A DNA stretch of 64,000 nucleotides from SW4 sp042466115 (GTDB lineage Bacteria > Pseudomonadota > Alphaproteobacteria > Rhodobacterales > Rhodobacteraceae): contig NZ_JAXHBQ010000001.1 in NCBI RefSeq assembly GCF_042466115.1, positions 1,302,001-1,366,000 of the forward strand. The letters are read 5' to 3'. Made by a program: the position numbers and the translations under genes. Positions within the stretch are counted from its first letter, which is position 1. Each line of letters opens with the position of its first letter. Below the pieces are notes generated by a model. It saw nothing but the letters and a program-made list of their open reading frames with translations. It did no database searches and was not told the origin of the DNA. Of the stretch, positions 16,890-26,665 are shown piece after piece.

Positions 16890-19800
16890 TGCGCTGGATT
16901 GCACTCATATGCCTGTTGTTTGTTGCACCATTTGCGGCAACCGCGCAAGACATGGGCGATGATGGCCCCGGATATCTGGCCGAACTCATTCAGGATAGCC
17001 TGTCGGATGCGGGCCGCGATGTGCGCATCGAAGGCTTTGAAGGTGCGCTCAGCGCGCAGGCCACGATGGACAAGATGACCATCGCCGACGACAACGGCAT
17101 CTGGTTCACCATGCAGGACGTGACGCTGGACTGGTCGCGCACGGCCCTGCTAAGCGGGCGGATCGAGGTCGAGACACTGAGCGCGCAGCGCATCGAAATG
17201 ACGCGCCTGCCCGAAACCCCGCAAAGCGATGTGCCCTCAGCCGCCGCACAGCCCTTTTCATTGCCCGAACTGCCCGTATCGGTCGAGATCGGCAAGATCA
17301 CGGCGGACGAAATCACGCTTGGTGCCGATGTTCTTGGTCTTGCCCTGACCGTGTCCTTCGAGGCAAGCCTGAGCCTGATCGACGGCGCGGGCAGCGCCGA
17401 TCTCCAAGCGCTGCGCATCGACGGACAGGACGGGCGCTTTGACATCAGCGCAAGCTACGACAACGCCAGCGAAACCCTTGCCGTTCTGCTGATCCTCGAC
17501 GAAGGCACCAACGGAATCGCGGCTACATTGCTGGACATTCCTGACAGGCCTGCACTGGCGCTGCGGGTGCAGGGCGATGCACCGCTCAGCGATTTCACAG
17601 CCAACCTGAGCCTTGCAACGCAGGGCGTTGAGCGACTGTCGGGGCAGGTCCAACTGGCAAGTTCCGGCACAGGCGCCGCCGATGATGCCACGCCGGTTGA
17701 CCGCGAATTTTCAACCACCCTGCGCGGCGATCTGACCCCGCTGGTCGCTGACGAATTTGATGCCTTTTTCGGCACGGCCGCGACCCTGACAGCCCAAGGC
17801 ACCGCTTTTGGTGACGGGCGGCTGGACCTGACGGGGTTCGATCTGGCGACCCGGTCGTTCGGGATCAGCGGCGCACTGACCCTTGGCACGCAAGGGTGGC
17901 CCGAAGCTTTTGATATCAGTGGCCAGATCGGTGATCGGCGCGGCACGCCGGTGCGCCTGCCGCTGGGTGGCGAAGCTACGACCGTGCGATCTATGGACTT
18001 GTCGCTGCGCTATGATGCGGCGGCGGGCAACACCTGGGAGGGGTCTTTTGACCTGCAGGACCTGACCCGCCCCGACCTTTCAATTGCGACCCTGAAACTG
18101 GAGGGCGGCGGCACAATCACGGCCGGAGAAGGCACGCCCGTTGGCGGTGTCGATCTTAAAATGACCTATGGCGCGACTGGTATCGCGCTGGATGATCCGG
18201 CCCTTGCCACCGCCATTGGCAGCGACTTGCGCGGCGACATCAGCGCGCGTTTGACCGAAGACGAACCCCTGCGCATTTCCCGCATGACGCTGATCGGCGA
18301 AGGGATGGACCTTGGGCTCACCGCGACGATTGCGGGCCTGGACGCCGGTTTTGAAACCGATCTTTCCATCGGCGGACGTGTTGGGAATTTTGCCCGGTTT
18401 ACGTTGCTTGCAGGGCAATCGTTGAACGGGTCCGGTTCGCTGCTGCTGTCGGGCAAGGTTTCGCCACTGGGTGATGCATTTGATCTGGCACTGCTGGCCG
18501 CGACGACAGACTTGCAGGTCGGTATTGCGCAGCTCGATCCCCTTTTTGGCGGCAATGGCCGCCTGACCCTGAACGCACAGCGTGATACCATCGGCACACG
18601 CATCACCGATCTGGACGTGCGCACGGACGGGCTGATCGCGTCGGGCGATCTGAACATCACGCCAACAGGTCTTGCCGCCGCCCTTGATCTGACATTGCCC
18701 GTGCTGGATCGCCTTGGAGTCGGCCTGAGCGGCGCGGCCAGTTTCAACGGCGCCGTCGTGCAGGACTCCACAGGGTCTTATGACGTCGAAGGCGCGCTTG
18801 GCGGTCCTGATCTGATCAGCACTATCACTGCGCGTATCGGCCCGGCAGACACCGATTACGCCACCACCGGACGGATGACAGGACGGGTCAGCGACCTTGC
18901 GCCTTATGGCAGCCTTGTGGGTCAGTCACTTGCGGGTGCGGCGACCTTGGCCCTGACGGCAGAGGGCACTTTGGCAGACGGCGCGTTCAGCGCCAGGGTC
19001 CAGTCACTTGCGACCAATCTGTCGGTCGGTGTCCCTGCCCTTGCCACGGCCATGCGCGGCACAGGTAGCTTGCGCGCCGATGTAACGCGCAGCGCGGCAG
19101 GGCGCATCGGTGTGCAAGACCTGCAACTGAAGTTTCCAAACCTGACGGGCACCGCGGGCATCACGACCGATGGCGCATCATCGGATGCGGTGTTTGATCT
19201 GCGTCTTGCGGATATCGCCCTGTTCACACCCGAATTGAACGGCCCCGTCACAGCGCAAGGCACCGCAACGCAAAGCGGCACTTCCCCGTGGCAGATCAGC
19301 GTTGACGCCACGGGCCCGGGCGGCACGGATGCGCGCGCAACCGGCACGATCACCACCGCAGGCAGCACCGATCTCAATATCAGCGGCGCGGCCCCCTTGG
19401 GGTTCGCCAATCCCTATATCGCGCCGCGCCAGATCAGCGGGCGAGCCGATTTCGACCTGCGCGCAAACGGGCCAATCGGGCTGAACGCACTGTCAGGTCC
19501 CGTGCGCATTTCTGACGGACGCCTAACCGCACCGACCCTTGGGCAATCGCTTGAGGGGATCGCAGGCACCGTGCAACTGTCCAGTGGAACGGCGCAGATT
19601 GCGCTGGGCGGAAACAGCAGTGCGGGGGGCACGTTGGCACTGTCCGGTCCTGTATCGCTTGCGGGGCAACAGAACGCCGACCTGACGCTGACCCTTGACC
19701 GGATCGTGCTGCGTGATCCGCAGCTTTATGAAACGACAGTTGGCGGCACAATCACGTTTACCGGTCCGATCGCAGGCGGCGCGCGCGTAGCCGGTGGGCT

Positions 19801-20668
19801 GACGCTTGGGCGCGCCGAAGTGCGCGTGCCGTCTTCGGAAATCAGCAGTTTGGGCGAATTGCCCGAAGTCACGCATATCAGCGCGCCGCGCGATGTTGTT
19901 GCAACCCTTGACCGCGCAGGGCTGACAACCCAAGGCACACCGCCGGCAAGCGAAGCGCGCAGCGGGCCGGCCTACCCGCTTGACCTGACGATCAGCGCAC
20001 CGTCGCAGATATTCGTGCGCGGTCGCGGGCTTGATGCGGAACTGGGCGGGCAACTGACCCTCAGCGGCACCAGCAACAACGTCATTGCCACCGGGCGGTT
20101 CGAACTGATCCGCGGGCGGCTGGACATCTTGCAACAGCGCTTTGACCTGACCGAGGGCTATGCCCAGCTTCAGGGTGATTTCACGCCCTACATCCGGCTG
20201 CAGGCGACAACAACCGCCGACACGGGCACGCTGGTCAGCGTCATCGTTGATGGGCCTGCCACCTCGCCACAGGTGCGGTTCGAAAGCAGCCCGCAGCTCC
20301 CCGAGGACGAAGTGCTGTCGCAGCTGCTGTTCGGGCGTGATCTGGCGTCGATCAGCCCGCTGCAAGCGGTGCAACTTGCCTCGGCGATCAGCACTCTGGC
20401 CGGGCGCGGCAGTGGCGGGCTGATCGGGCAAATCCGCGACGGGCTTGATCTGGACAATCTGGATTTCACCACTGACGAGGCTGGAAATGCCGCCCTTCGC
20501 GCGGGCAAATACATCTCCGACAACGTCTATACCGACATCACGATCGGCAGTGACGGAACATCGGAAATCAATCTCAACCTTGATATCACCGACGACATCA
20601 GCGGGCGCGGCAGCTTTGGCGCGGATGGTGAAACCAGTGTCGGGATTTTCTTCGAGCGCGACTATTAG
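16889..20668 (+). CDS. tamB: Translocation/assembly module inner-membrane protein TamB
   Basis: TamB is an AsmA-like, long beta-rich protein spanning the periplasm. It partners TamA and also moves phospholipid between membranes in studied bacteria. At 1,259 residues it is of normal size. An N-terminal hydrophobic segment (MRWIALICLLFVAPFAATAQ) anchors or exports it. The body is a repetitive Gly/Asp/Leu beta-strand pattern, and the C-terminal 300 residues (SAPSQIFVRGRGLDAELGGQ, ELIRGRLDILQQRFDLTEG, LPEDEVLSQLLFGR) form the conserved DUF490 domain. The start ATG at 16889 overlaps the tamA stop. Confidence 0.94.
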   Translation: MRWIALICLLFVAPFAATAQDMGDDGPGYLAELIQDSLSDAGRDVRIEGFEGALSAQATMDKMTIADDNGIWFTMQDVTLDWSRTALLSGRIEVETLSAQRIEMTRLPETPQSDVPSAAAQPFSLPELPVSVEIGKITADEITLGADVLGLALTVSFEASLSLIDGAGSADLQALRIDGQDGRFDISASYDNASETLAVLLILDEGTNGIAATLLDIPDRPALALRVQGDAPLSDFTANLSLATQGVERLSGQVQLASSGTGAADDATPVDREFSTTLRGDLTPLVADEFDAFFGTAATLTAQGTAFGDGRLDLTGFDLATRSFGISGALTLGTQGWPEAFDISGQIGDRRGTPVRLPLGGEATTVRSMDLSLRYDAAAGNTWEGSFDLQDLTRPDLSIATLKLEGGGTITAGEGTPVGGVDLKMTYGATGIALDDPALATAIGSDLRGDISARLTEDEPLRISRMTLIGEGMDLGLTATIAGLDAGFETDLSIGGRVGNFARFTLLAGQSLNGSGSLLLSGKVSPLGDAFDLALLAATTDLQVGIAQLDPLFGGNGRLTLNAQRDTIGTRITDLDVRTDGLIASGDLNITPTGLAAALDLTLPVLDRLGVGLSGAASFNGAVVQDSTGSYDVEGALGGPDLISTITARIGPADTDYATTGRMTGRVSDLAPYGSLVGQSLAGAATLALTAEGTLADGAFSARVQSLATNLSVGVPALATAMRGTGSLRADVTRSAAGRIGVQDLQLKFPNLTGTAGITTDGASSDAVFDLRLADIALFTPELNGPVTAQGTATQSGTSPWQISVDATGPGGTDARATGTITTAGSTDLNISGAAPLGFANPYIAPRQISGRADFDLRANGPIGLNALSGPVRISDGRLTAPTLGQSLEGIAGTVQLSSGTAQIALGGNSSAGGTLALSGPVSLAGQQNADLTLTLDRIVLRDPQLYETTVGGTITFTGPIAGGARVAGGLTLGRAEVRVPSSEISSLGELPEVTHISAPRDVVATLDRAGLTTQGTPPASEARSGPAYPLDLTISAPSQIFVRGRGLDAELGGQLTLSGTSNNVIATGRFELIRGRLDILQQRFDLTEGYAQLQGDFTPYIRLQATTTADTGTLVSVIVDGPATSPQVRFESSPQLPEDEVLSQLLFGRDLASISPLQAVQLASAISTLAGRGSGGLIGQIRDGLDLDNLDFTTDEAGNAALRAGKYISDNVYTDITIGSDGTSEINLNLDITDDISGRGSFGADGETSVGIFFERDY

Positions 20669-20699
20669 GGCAGAACTGCGCCCGCCCCGTATTCAGCAT

Positions 20700-20927
20700 T
20701 CAGATGTAAAGCGACGCGCCAAAGATGCGGCTGACTTCGTCCTGACGCGTGGTACCCAGCGCGGTCAGGTCCTCATCAGACAATTCGTTCAGTTTGCGCA
20801 CCTGAACCATGCGGCTATCTGCTTCGGCCAAGACGATCAGACCGCGAAAGACGGCCTTGAACGGGCGCGCAATTGCGGCGCCAATAGCGGATGCATCAAA
20901 GTGAACATGCGTTGCGGAAAGTGCCAT
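20700..20927 (-). CDS. Small DUF1127-type protein
   Basis: A 75-residue protein whose C-terminal half, RMVQVRKLNELSDEDLTALGTTRQDEVSRI, fits the DUF1127 (YjiS-like) motif 'L..LsD..L...G..R..i'. DUF1127 proteins in alphaproteobacteria are small, often arginine-rich, and connected with RNA and phosphate metabolism. The start is the ATG at 20927, preceded by AGGAG at good spacing; codons upstream of it are not supported. It stands alone, convergent with tamB. Confidence 0.8.
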   Translation of the reverse strand: MALSATHVHFDASAIGAAIARPFKAVFRGLIVLAEADSRMVQVRKLNELSDEDLTALGTTRQDEVSRIFGASLYI

Positions 20928-21037
20928 TTGGAAAACTCCTAGGTCGTTTAGGTTTTTCCTCCCACCCACAACCTACACGCGGCGGTCACATTAATCACCA
21001 CACAATTGCAGGACGCCGCCTTGCGTCAGGTGCAACG

Positions 21038-22045
21038 CTAATCCGTTGTGACCAATACCTTTTGCACTTCTTGAAAGGGGCAAGCTACGAAATGATCGTT
21101 GCCCACATCCTGCATCACCGGCAGATCACCCGCACAAGACGGCTGCGCCTTGGGGCAGCGGGTGCGGAACACACAACCCGACGGCGGGTTCAAAGGTGAT
21201 GGCAGTTCCCCTTCGAGGATCGGGCGGTGGCGTGCTTTTTCGGCCACCGGATCCGGAATCGGCACCGATGAAATCAGCGCCTGCGTGTAGGGGTGGCGCG
21301 GTTCGCGGGTCAGTTCGCGCGCCTTGGCCAGTTCCATCACGCGGCCCAGATACATCACCAAAATCCGGTCCGAGATGTGTTTCACAACCGACAGATCATG
21401 GGCGATAAAGATCATCGCCAGCCCCATGTCGCGCTGCAATTCGCGCAGCAGGTTCACCACCTGCGCCTGCACCGACACATCCAGTGCCGATACCGGTTCG
21501 TCACAAATCACCAGTTCCGGCTTGAGGATCAGCGCGCGGGCAATCCCGATGCGCTGGCACTGTCCACCGGAAAACTCGTGTGGATAACGGTTCACCAGAT
21601 TGGGCAACAACCCGACCCGTTCCATCAGTTCGCCAACGCGGCGTTTCACTTCGGCGCGGCTGGTGTCGGGTTCGTGGGTGGTCAGCGGTTCGGCGATTAT
21701 CTCGCCCACGTTCATGCGCGGGTTCAGGGCCGCCAACGGATCCTGAAAGATCATCTGCACATCGCGCCGGTGCTTGCGGCGTGTTTGCGTTGTCATCGCG
21801 GCAAGGTCGTCACCCTTCCACACCACCTTGCCCTTTGTGACGGGCACAGTCCCGACAATCGCGCGCGCCAGCGTCGACTTGCCTGACCCGCTTTCACCAA
21901 CGACGCCCAGCGTTTCCCCCGCTTGCAAGTCAAACGACAAGCCACCGACCGCTTGCAAAGGCTGCGAAGGGGTCCAGGGCCAGGCTCCCTGGCGGCGCAC
22001 ATCAAAGGTCACATTCAGGTCTTGGACCGACAGGATCGGGGACAT
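21038..22045 (-). CDS. oppF: Oligopeptide-type ABC transporter ATP-binding protein (OppF type)
   Basis: The 335-residue cytoplasmic ATPase has Walker A GESGSGKSTL, signature motif FSGGQCQRIGIARAL, Walker B LVICDEPVSALD, and the C-terminal oligopeptide/dipeptide transporter extension (HPYTQALISSVPIPDP, GCVFRTRCPKAQPSC). It pairs with the OppD-like ATPase upstream; the start shares a base with the OppD stop (TGATG). It is the last gene of the five-gene minus-strand transporter unit. Confidence 0.92.
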   Translation of the reverse strand: MSPILSVQDLNVTFDVRRQGAWPWTPSQPLQAVGGLSFDLQAGETLGVVGESGSGKSTLARAIVGTVPVTKGKVVWKGDDLAAMTTQTRRKHRRDVQMIFQDPLAALNPRMNVGEIIAEPLTTHEPDTSRAEVKRRVGELMERVGLLPNLVNRYPHEFSGGQCQRIGIARALILKPELVICDEPVSALDVSVQAQVVNLLRELQRDMGLAMIFIAHDLSVVKHISDRILVMYLGRVMELAKARELTREPRHPYTQALISSVPIPDPVAEKARHRPILEGELPSPLNPPSGCVFRTRCPKAQPSCAGDLPVMQDVGNDHFVACPFQEVQKVLVTTD

Positions 22046-23013
22046 CAGATCACCTCTGCAACGGGAACGTGACAGGCGCGCATCCGGCCTGCGTCAAAAA
22101 GATCAAGATTTGGCCGGATCGCGGAACAATGCGGCAAGACCTGCGCGCAACGCGGCGAAAACGGACAGCCCGCGGGCAGTCGTGACATATCCGGTGGTTC
22201 CCCGGCGATGGTCTGCAATTCATCATCGTCACGGTCAAGGCGCGGCACGGCTTTCAACAGCCCGCGCGTATAGGGATGGGACGGCGCGGCAAACACATCC
22301 GTCGTCGCGCCCTGCTCCATGATCTGCCCGCCATAAAGCACCAGCGTCTTGTCACAGGCATCCGCGACAATCCCCAGATCATGTGTGATCAGGATGATCG
22401 CCGTGCCGAATTCACGCCGGATTTCTGCCAAAAGATCCATGATCTGCGCCTGCACCGTCACATCCAGCGCCGTTGTCGGCTCATCGGCGATCAACAGGCG
22501 CGGACGACACAGCAAGGCCATCGCGATCATGATCCGTTGGCGCATGCCGCCGGAAAATTCATGCGGGAACATGGTGATGCGCGCCTTGGCATCGGGAATG
22601 CGCACCGCGTCCAGCATCTGCACGGCTTCGGCCACGGCCTGCCGTTTGCTCAGCCCCTTGTGAAGTTGCAGCACCTCGGCCATCTGGTCGCTGACGCGGA
22701 TATAGGGGTTCAACGATGTCATCGGATCCTGAAAGATCATGCCGATGTCCTGCGCGCGCACCTTGTTCAACTGCTTGGGTGTCAGCTTCAGCAGGTCGGT
22801 GCCATCAAAGTTGACCTTGCCGGTCGCCGCCCCGTTGCGCGCCAAAAGGCCCATCACGGCAAAGGCCGCCTGACTCTTGCCTGACCCGCTTTCGCCGACA
22901 ATCGCAAGGGTTTCGCCCTTATCAATGTCAAACGACAGGCCATTGACCGCATGCACAGGTCCATCGGCCGTCTGAAAGGTGACGCGCAGGTCTTCGATCT
23001 CAAGAAGGCTCAT
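22045..23013 (-). CDS. oppD: Oligopeptide-type ABC transporter ATP-binding protein (OppD type)
   Basis: The 322-residue ATPase has Walker A GESGSGKSQAA, signature FSGGMRQRIMIAMAL, Walker B LLIADEPTTALD, and a C-terminal oligopeptide extension with a cysteine cluster (GCPFSPRCAQVLPHC). The start ATG at 23013 (MSLLEIEDLRVTF) fits family N-termini; codons upstream overlap the permease gene and are not used. It forms the nucleotide-binding pair with the OppF-like subunit and energises the permeases encoded just upstream. Confidence 0.92.
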   Translation of the reverse strand: MSLLEIEDLRVTFQTADGPVHAVNGLSFDIDKGETLAIVGESGSGKSQAAFAVMGLLARNGAATGKVNFDGTDLLKLTPKQLNKVRAQDIGMIFQDPMTSLNPYIRVSDQMAEVLQLHKGLSKRQAVAEAVQMLDAVRIPDAKARITMFPHEFSGGMRQRIMIAMALLCRPRLLIADEPTTALDVTVQAQIMDLLAEIRREFGTAIILITHDLGIVADACDKTLVLYGGQIMEQGATTDVFAAPSHPYTRGLLKAVPRLDRDDDELQTIAGEPPDMSRLPAGCPFSPRCAQVLPHCSAIRPNLDLFDAGRMRACHVPVAEVI

Positions 23014-23014
23014 A

Positions 23015-23938
23015 CTAGCGGTCCTTTGGGTCAAGCGCATCCCGTAGGCCATCACCCACGAAGAAGAAAGCGAACAGGGTAATCAGGAAAAAGAACAGCG
23101 GATACATCAGCATCCAAAGCGTGCCGTTGTTCATCTGCGCCGCCCCCTGATTGATCAACGCCCCAAGCGACGTCATCGGTTCCTGCACCCCAAGGCCCAG
23201 ATAGGAAATGAAGCTTTCAAAGATGATCATTTCTGGCACCAGAAGCGTCGCATAAACGATCACGATGCCCAGCAAGTTGGGCACGATATGACGCAAGACA
23301 ATTACCACCGGGGATACGCCCGTGGCCACGGCGGCCTCGACGAATTCCTTGTTCTTGATCGTGAGCGTCTGGCCCCGCGCGATCCGTGCCATGTTCAGCC
23401 ACGAAATCAATCCGATCCCGATAAACAGCATCAGGATTGACCGCCCGAAAATCACCAGCATCAGGATCAGCACGAACATGAACGGGATCGACATCAAAAT
23501 GTCGACGATCCGCATCATCACCCCGTCAACACGCCCGCCGACATATCCGGCAGTCGCACCATAAAGTGTGCCGACAATCACCGCGACCATCGCCCCGACG
23601 ATGCCGACCATCAATGAAATGCCCGTGCCCTGCACCGTGCGGGCAAACAGGTCGCGCCCGTCGATATCGGTGCCAAAGTAGTGGCCGGTTTCAAATGACG
23701 GCACGCCTTGATAGGCATTGGCCCCCATCAGGCTGAAATCCACATAGTCGGGTTCGTATTGGGCGAACCAACCGCCCAACAACGCGAACAGGCCGATAGC
23801 GATCAGCACGATCAGACCAGCCACAGCCGCCTTGTTGCGAAAGAAACGCCTGCGCGCGTCCTGCCACAGGGACCGGCCTTCGATCTGGCTCAGTTCGGCA
23901 ACGCCTTCGACGGCGGCAACGGATGATTTGTTGAACAT
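23015..23938 (-). CDS. oppC: Oligopeptide-type ABC transporter permease (OppC type)
   Basis: The 307-residue inner-membrane subunit has an N-terminal cytoplasmic tail, a first helix (AAVAGLIVLIAIGLFALLGG), a periplasmic loop with YFGTDIDGRDLFARTV (typical of OppC/DppC), and the EAA-type loop FVEAAVATGVSPVVIVLRHIVPN for contact with the ATPases. The start ATG is at 23938. It is spaced 13 bp from the OppB-like gene and 1 bp from the OppD-like gene, so all are co-transcribed. Confidence 0.92.
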   Translation of the reverse strand: MFNKSSVAAVEGVAELSQIEGRSLWQDARRRFFRNKAAVAGLIVLIAIGLFALLGGWFAQYEPDYVDFSLMGANAYQGVPSFETGHYFGTDIDGRDLFARTVQGTGISLMVGIVGAMVAVIVGTLYGATAGYVGGRVDGVMMRIVDILMSIPFMFVLILMLVIFGRSILMLFIGIGLISWLNMARIARGQTLTIKNKEFVEAAVATGVSPVVIVLRHIVPNLLGIVIVYATLLVPEMIIFESFISYLGLGVQEPMTSLGALINQGAAQMNNGTLWMLMYPLFFFLITLFAFFFVGDGLRDALDPKDR

Positions 23939-23951
23939 CGCGCGCGCCCCC

Positions 23952-24962
23952 CTAATACCGGATTTTCGGGTCGATCCATGCATAGAGCACATCGACCAAA
24001 AGGTTGAACAGGATCGTCAACGCCCCCACAAGGATCGTGATCCCCATGATAACGGCATAGTCGCGGCTAAAGGCCGAGTTCACAAAGAACTGCCCGATCC
24101 CGCCTGTGGAAAACGCCACATCAACCACCACCGATCCGGTGATCATCCCCACGACTGCCGGCCCCAGATAGGAAATCACCGGCAGCAACGCCGGCTTGAG
24201 CGCATGGCGCAAGATCACGCGGCGCATGGGCAGGCCTTTGGCCTGCGCGGTGCGGATAAAGTTGGAGTTCATCACCTCGAGCATGGATGATCGCATGATC
24301 CGCGCAATCGACGCCATATAGGATGTGGACAGGGCAACGACAGGCAAGATCAGGTAGTCAAACCGCACTGATCCGCCCCAAGGCACCCCGAAACAAAAGT
24401 TGTCTGTCGCACTACAGGACCCATCAATGAAAACGCCACCTGCCCAACCGCCACCGGGCAGGAGCGGGGCACCGGTCCACCAGAACCAACCCAGCGTAAA
24501 GACCAGCACCAACACCGGCGCCATCACAAAGTTCGGCAAGGCCTGCGCCCCGATGGTGATGCCAACGGCAAGATAATCGAGCCATGTATTCTGGCGCAGG
24601 GCCGCCGCGATCCCAAGGCTGACACCCACGATCACCGCAACCAGCGCCGACCAGGCACCATAGGTCAGCGTGACCGGAAAGCCTTGGGCGATCACATCAT
24701 TCACCGTGCGGTCACGGTATTGAAAAGACGGACCAAAATCGAAATGCAGCACGATGTTCTTGACGTAGTTGAACATCTGCACAACGTAGGGCTGGTCCAG
24801 CCCATAGCGCGCCTCGATATTGGCTAGCACGGCAGGGGGCGGCGGGCGTTCATTGCTGAAGGGGCCGCCGGGGGCCGCGAACATCAGAATGAACGAGAAA
24901 ATCACAAGGATAAGCAAGGTCGGCACCGCAATCGCGAACCGTTTTGCAATGAAGCTATACAT
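23952..24962 (-). CDS. oppB: Oligopeptide-type ABC transporter permease (OppB type)
   Basis: The 336-residue inner-membrane subunit begins with the OppB hallmark MYSFIAKRFAIAVPTLLILV and an APGGPF segment. It later shows the EAA loop NFIRTAQAKGLPMRRVILRHALKPALLPV. A longer-than-usual periplasmic loop between the middle helices carries two cysteines (GSCSATDNFCFG). The start is the ATG at 24962. It follows the binding-protein gene by 62 bp and precedes the OppC gene in the same unit. Confidence 0.92.
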   Translation of the reverse strand: MYSFIAKRFAIAVPTLLILVIFSFILMFAAPGGPFSNERPPPPAVLANIEARYGLDQPYVVQMFNYVKNIVLHFDFGPSFQYRDRTVNDVIAQGFPVTLTYGAWSALVAVIVGVSLGIAAALRQNTWLDYLAVGITIGAQALPNFVMAPVLVLVFTLGWFWWTGAPLLPGGGWAGGVFIDGSCSATDNFCFGVPWGGSVRFDYLILPVVALSTSYMASIARIMRSSMLEVMNSNFIRTAQAKGLPMRRVILRHALKPALLPVISYLGPAVVGMITGSVVVDVAFSTGGIGQFFVNSAFSRDYAVIMGITILVGALTILFNLLVDVLYAWIDPKIRY

Positions 24963-25024
24963 CGAAGTGTCCCCCAAAAGGTCCCGCGCCACCAAGGGCG
25001 GCGCGGGTGATCTCAGGCGGTCTG

Positions 25025-26665
25025 TTATTCAGACGCGGCGATGTATAGGTCTTTGGAATACCAGTTTTGCAACAGGTTTTCGGTTGGCCAGTTCATCAGG
25101 TCAGGCGACTTCATCCGCACCGATGCATAGTGGTAGATCGGCAGGAAGTAGGTGTTCTCGGACGCGATGCGCTCGATTTCCTGATACAGCGACATGGGAT
25201 CGTCAGATGTCTTGGCTTCGTCGGCCAGCGCGTCAATTTCTTCATCGACAAACTTGCCATCGTTATAGTTCGACCCGGAAGTCAGCAGATCAATATAGGT
25301 GCTTGGTTCGTTGTAATCCGCGCACCAGCCCGAACGGGCGATTTCGTAGTTCTGCTCGCCGCGGGTATCAAGGAAGGTCGCCCATTCCTGATTGGCCAGA
25401 GTCGTTTCAACGCCCAGCGTCTGCTTCCACATCTGGCCAATGGCCACGGCCACGGACTGGTGGCTGTCGGATGTGTTATACAGAATCTCCAACGTCAGCG
25501 GATTGTCGGGGCCGTAACCGGCCTCGGCCATCAGCTCGACGGCCATGGCGTTACGCTCTTCCTGGGTCATGGCGGACGCCGGAATGTCTGGCTGCTCCCA
25601 ACCGTTGATCGCCCAGTGCGTAAAGGTCCAGGCTGCGCGCTGACCACCGGCCAGAACGTTGTCCACGATCACATCGCGGTTCACCGCAAGCGACAGGGCG
25701 CGGCGAACATTTGGATCCTGCAGCGCTTCTGGACCAGAAGGCGACTGGTTGAACTGGTAGTAATAGGAACACGAGTTCGGGAAGCTGAGTGCCTCGCCGG
25801 GGTATTCGGCGTTCAGGCGCGGGAACTGCCCCGCAGGCACGTCCATCACGAAATCAATTTCGCCAGCCAGATAGCGGGTCAGCGCAGCGTTACTGTCATT
25901 GATGATCAGCGCTGTAACTTCGTCGATGATGGTGTTGTCGTTGTCCCAATACATGTCATTGCGCACGCGCACGAGCTTTTCCTGAGGCACATATTCGGAC
26001 AGCTTGTAGGCACCGTTGGACACCATGAATTCCGGCTTTGTCCAGTCATCGCCATGCGCTTCGATTGTGGCGCGGTGGGCAGGGAACGTGGTCGGGAATG
26101 TCGTCATCTGCGGGAAGTAGGGGCGCGGTGCGTCAATCGTAAGCACGACCGTATAGTCATCAGGCGCGCTGACACCCAAAGCATCCACGGGCATTTCGCC
26201 AGCGGTCACGGCTTCGGCATTCGCAAGGCCCATGACCGTCAGATACCACGCATATTCCGAGGCCGTTTCAGGATCGGCAGCGCGCTGCATCCCGTAAACG
26301 AAATCGCCCGCGACAACGGGATCGCCGTTCGACCACTTGGCATCCTGGCGCAGGGTAAATGTATAGGTCAGACCATCGTCAGACACGGTATAGCCTGTGG
26401 CCACACCGGGCTGCACGGTGCCGGTCGCGTCCTCGGTCATCAGACCCTCGAACAGGTCGCGGGCGACCGATGCGCCTTCAACGTCTTCGACCAGGGCAGG
26501 GTCGATCGACGGAAAGTCGTCAAGGATCGAATAGGTGAACGACTGGTCGCTTGCCAGCGCCGCACCGGTTTCGGGGTGGGTTGCATGTGCATCGGCCCAA
26601 ACGGCCCCGCCCATCGCAATCAGCGCAGCCGCCGTGGTTGCGCGCAAAGTTGATTTCAAAGTCAT
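25025..26665 (-). CDS. oppA: Oligopeptide-type ABC transporter substrate-binding protein
   Basis: The 546-residue periplasmic binding protein has a signal peptide (MTLKSTLRATTAAALIAMGGAVWADA) and the class C (SBP_bac_5) fold. Landmarks are SILDDFPSIDPALVEDVEGA, GLTYTFTLRQDAKWSNGDPV and NVRRALSLAVNRDVIV. It is the first gene of the transporter unit, with a strong GGGAG ribosome-binding site. The overall pattern is closest to OppA/MppA proteins. The divergent neighbour is a dimethylglycine-dehydrogenase-like enzyme, so the transported compound could be an N-methylated amino acid derivative rather than a peptide; this is inference. Confidence 0.9.
   Translation of the reverse strand: MTLKSTLRATTAAALIAMGGAVWADAHATHPETGAALASDQSFTYSILDDFPSIDPALVEDVEGASVARDLFEGLMTEDATGTVQPGVATGYTVSDDGLTYTFTLRQDAKWSNGDPVVAGDFVYGMQRAADPETASEYAWYLTVMGLANAEAVTAGEMPVDALGVSAPDDYTVVLTIDAPRPYFPQMTTFPTTFPAHRATIEAHGDDWTKPEFMVSNGAYKLSEYVPQEKLVRVRNDMYWDNDNTIIDEVTALIINDSNAALTRYLAGEIDFVMDVPAGQFPRLNAEYPGEALSFPNSCSYYYQFNQSPSGPEALQDPNVRRALSLAVNRDVIVDNVLAGGQRAAWTFTHWAINGWEQPDIPASAMTQEERNAMAVELMAEAGYGPDNPLTLEILYNTSDSHQSVAVAIGQMWKQTLGVETTLANQEWATFLDTRGEQNYEIARSGWCADYNEPSTYIDLLTSGSNYNDGKFVDEEIDALADEAKTSDDPMSLYQEIERIASENTYFLPIYHYASVRMKSPDLMNWPTENLLQNWYSKDLYIAASE

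Noticed and set aside
20668..20699. Terminator between tamB and the DUF1127 gene
   Set aside because: Only a short imperfect stem is visible, with no T run.
25067..26653. 528-codon plus-strand frame opposite the binding-protein gene
   Set aside because: Antisense to a clear substrate-binding protein with signal peptide; no family features and biased composition.
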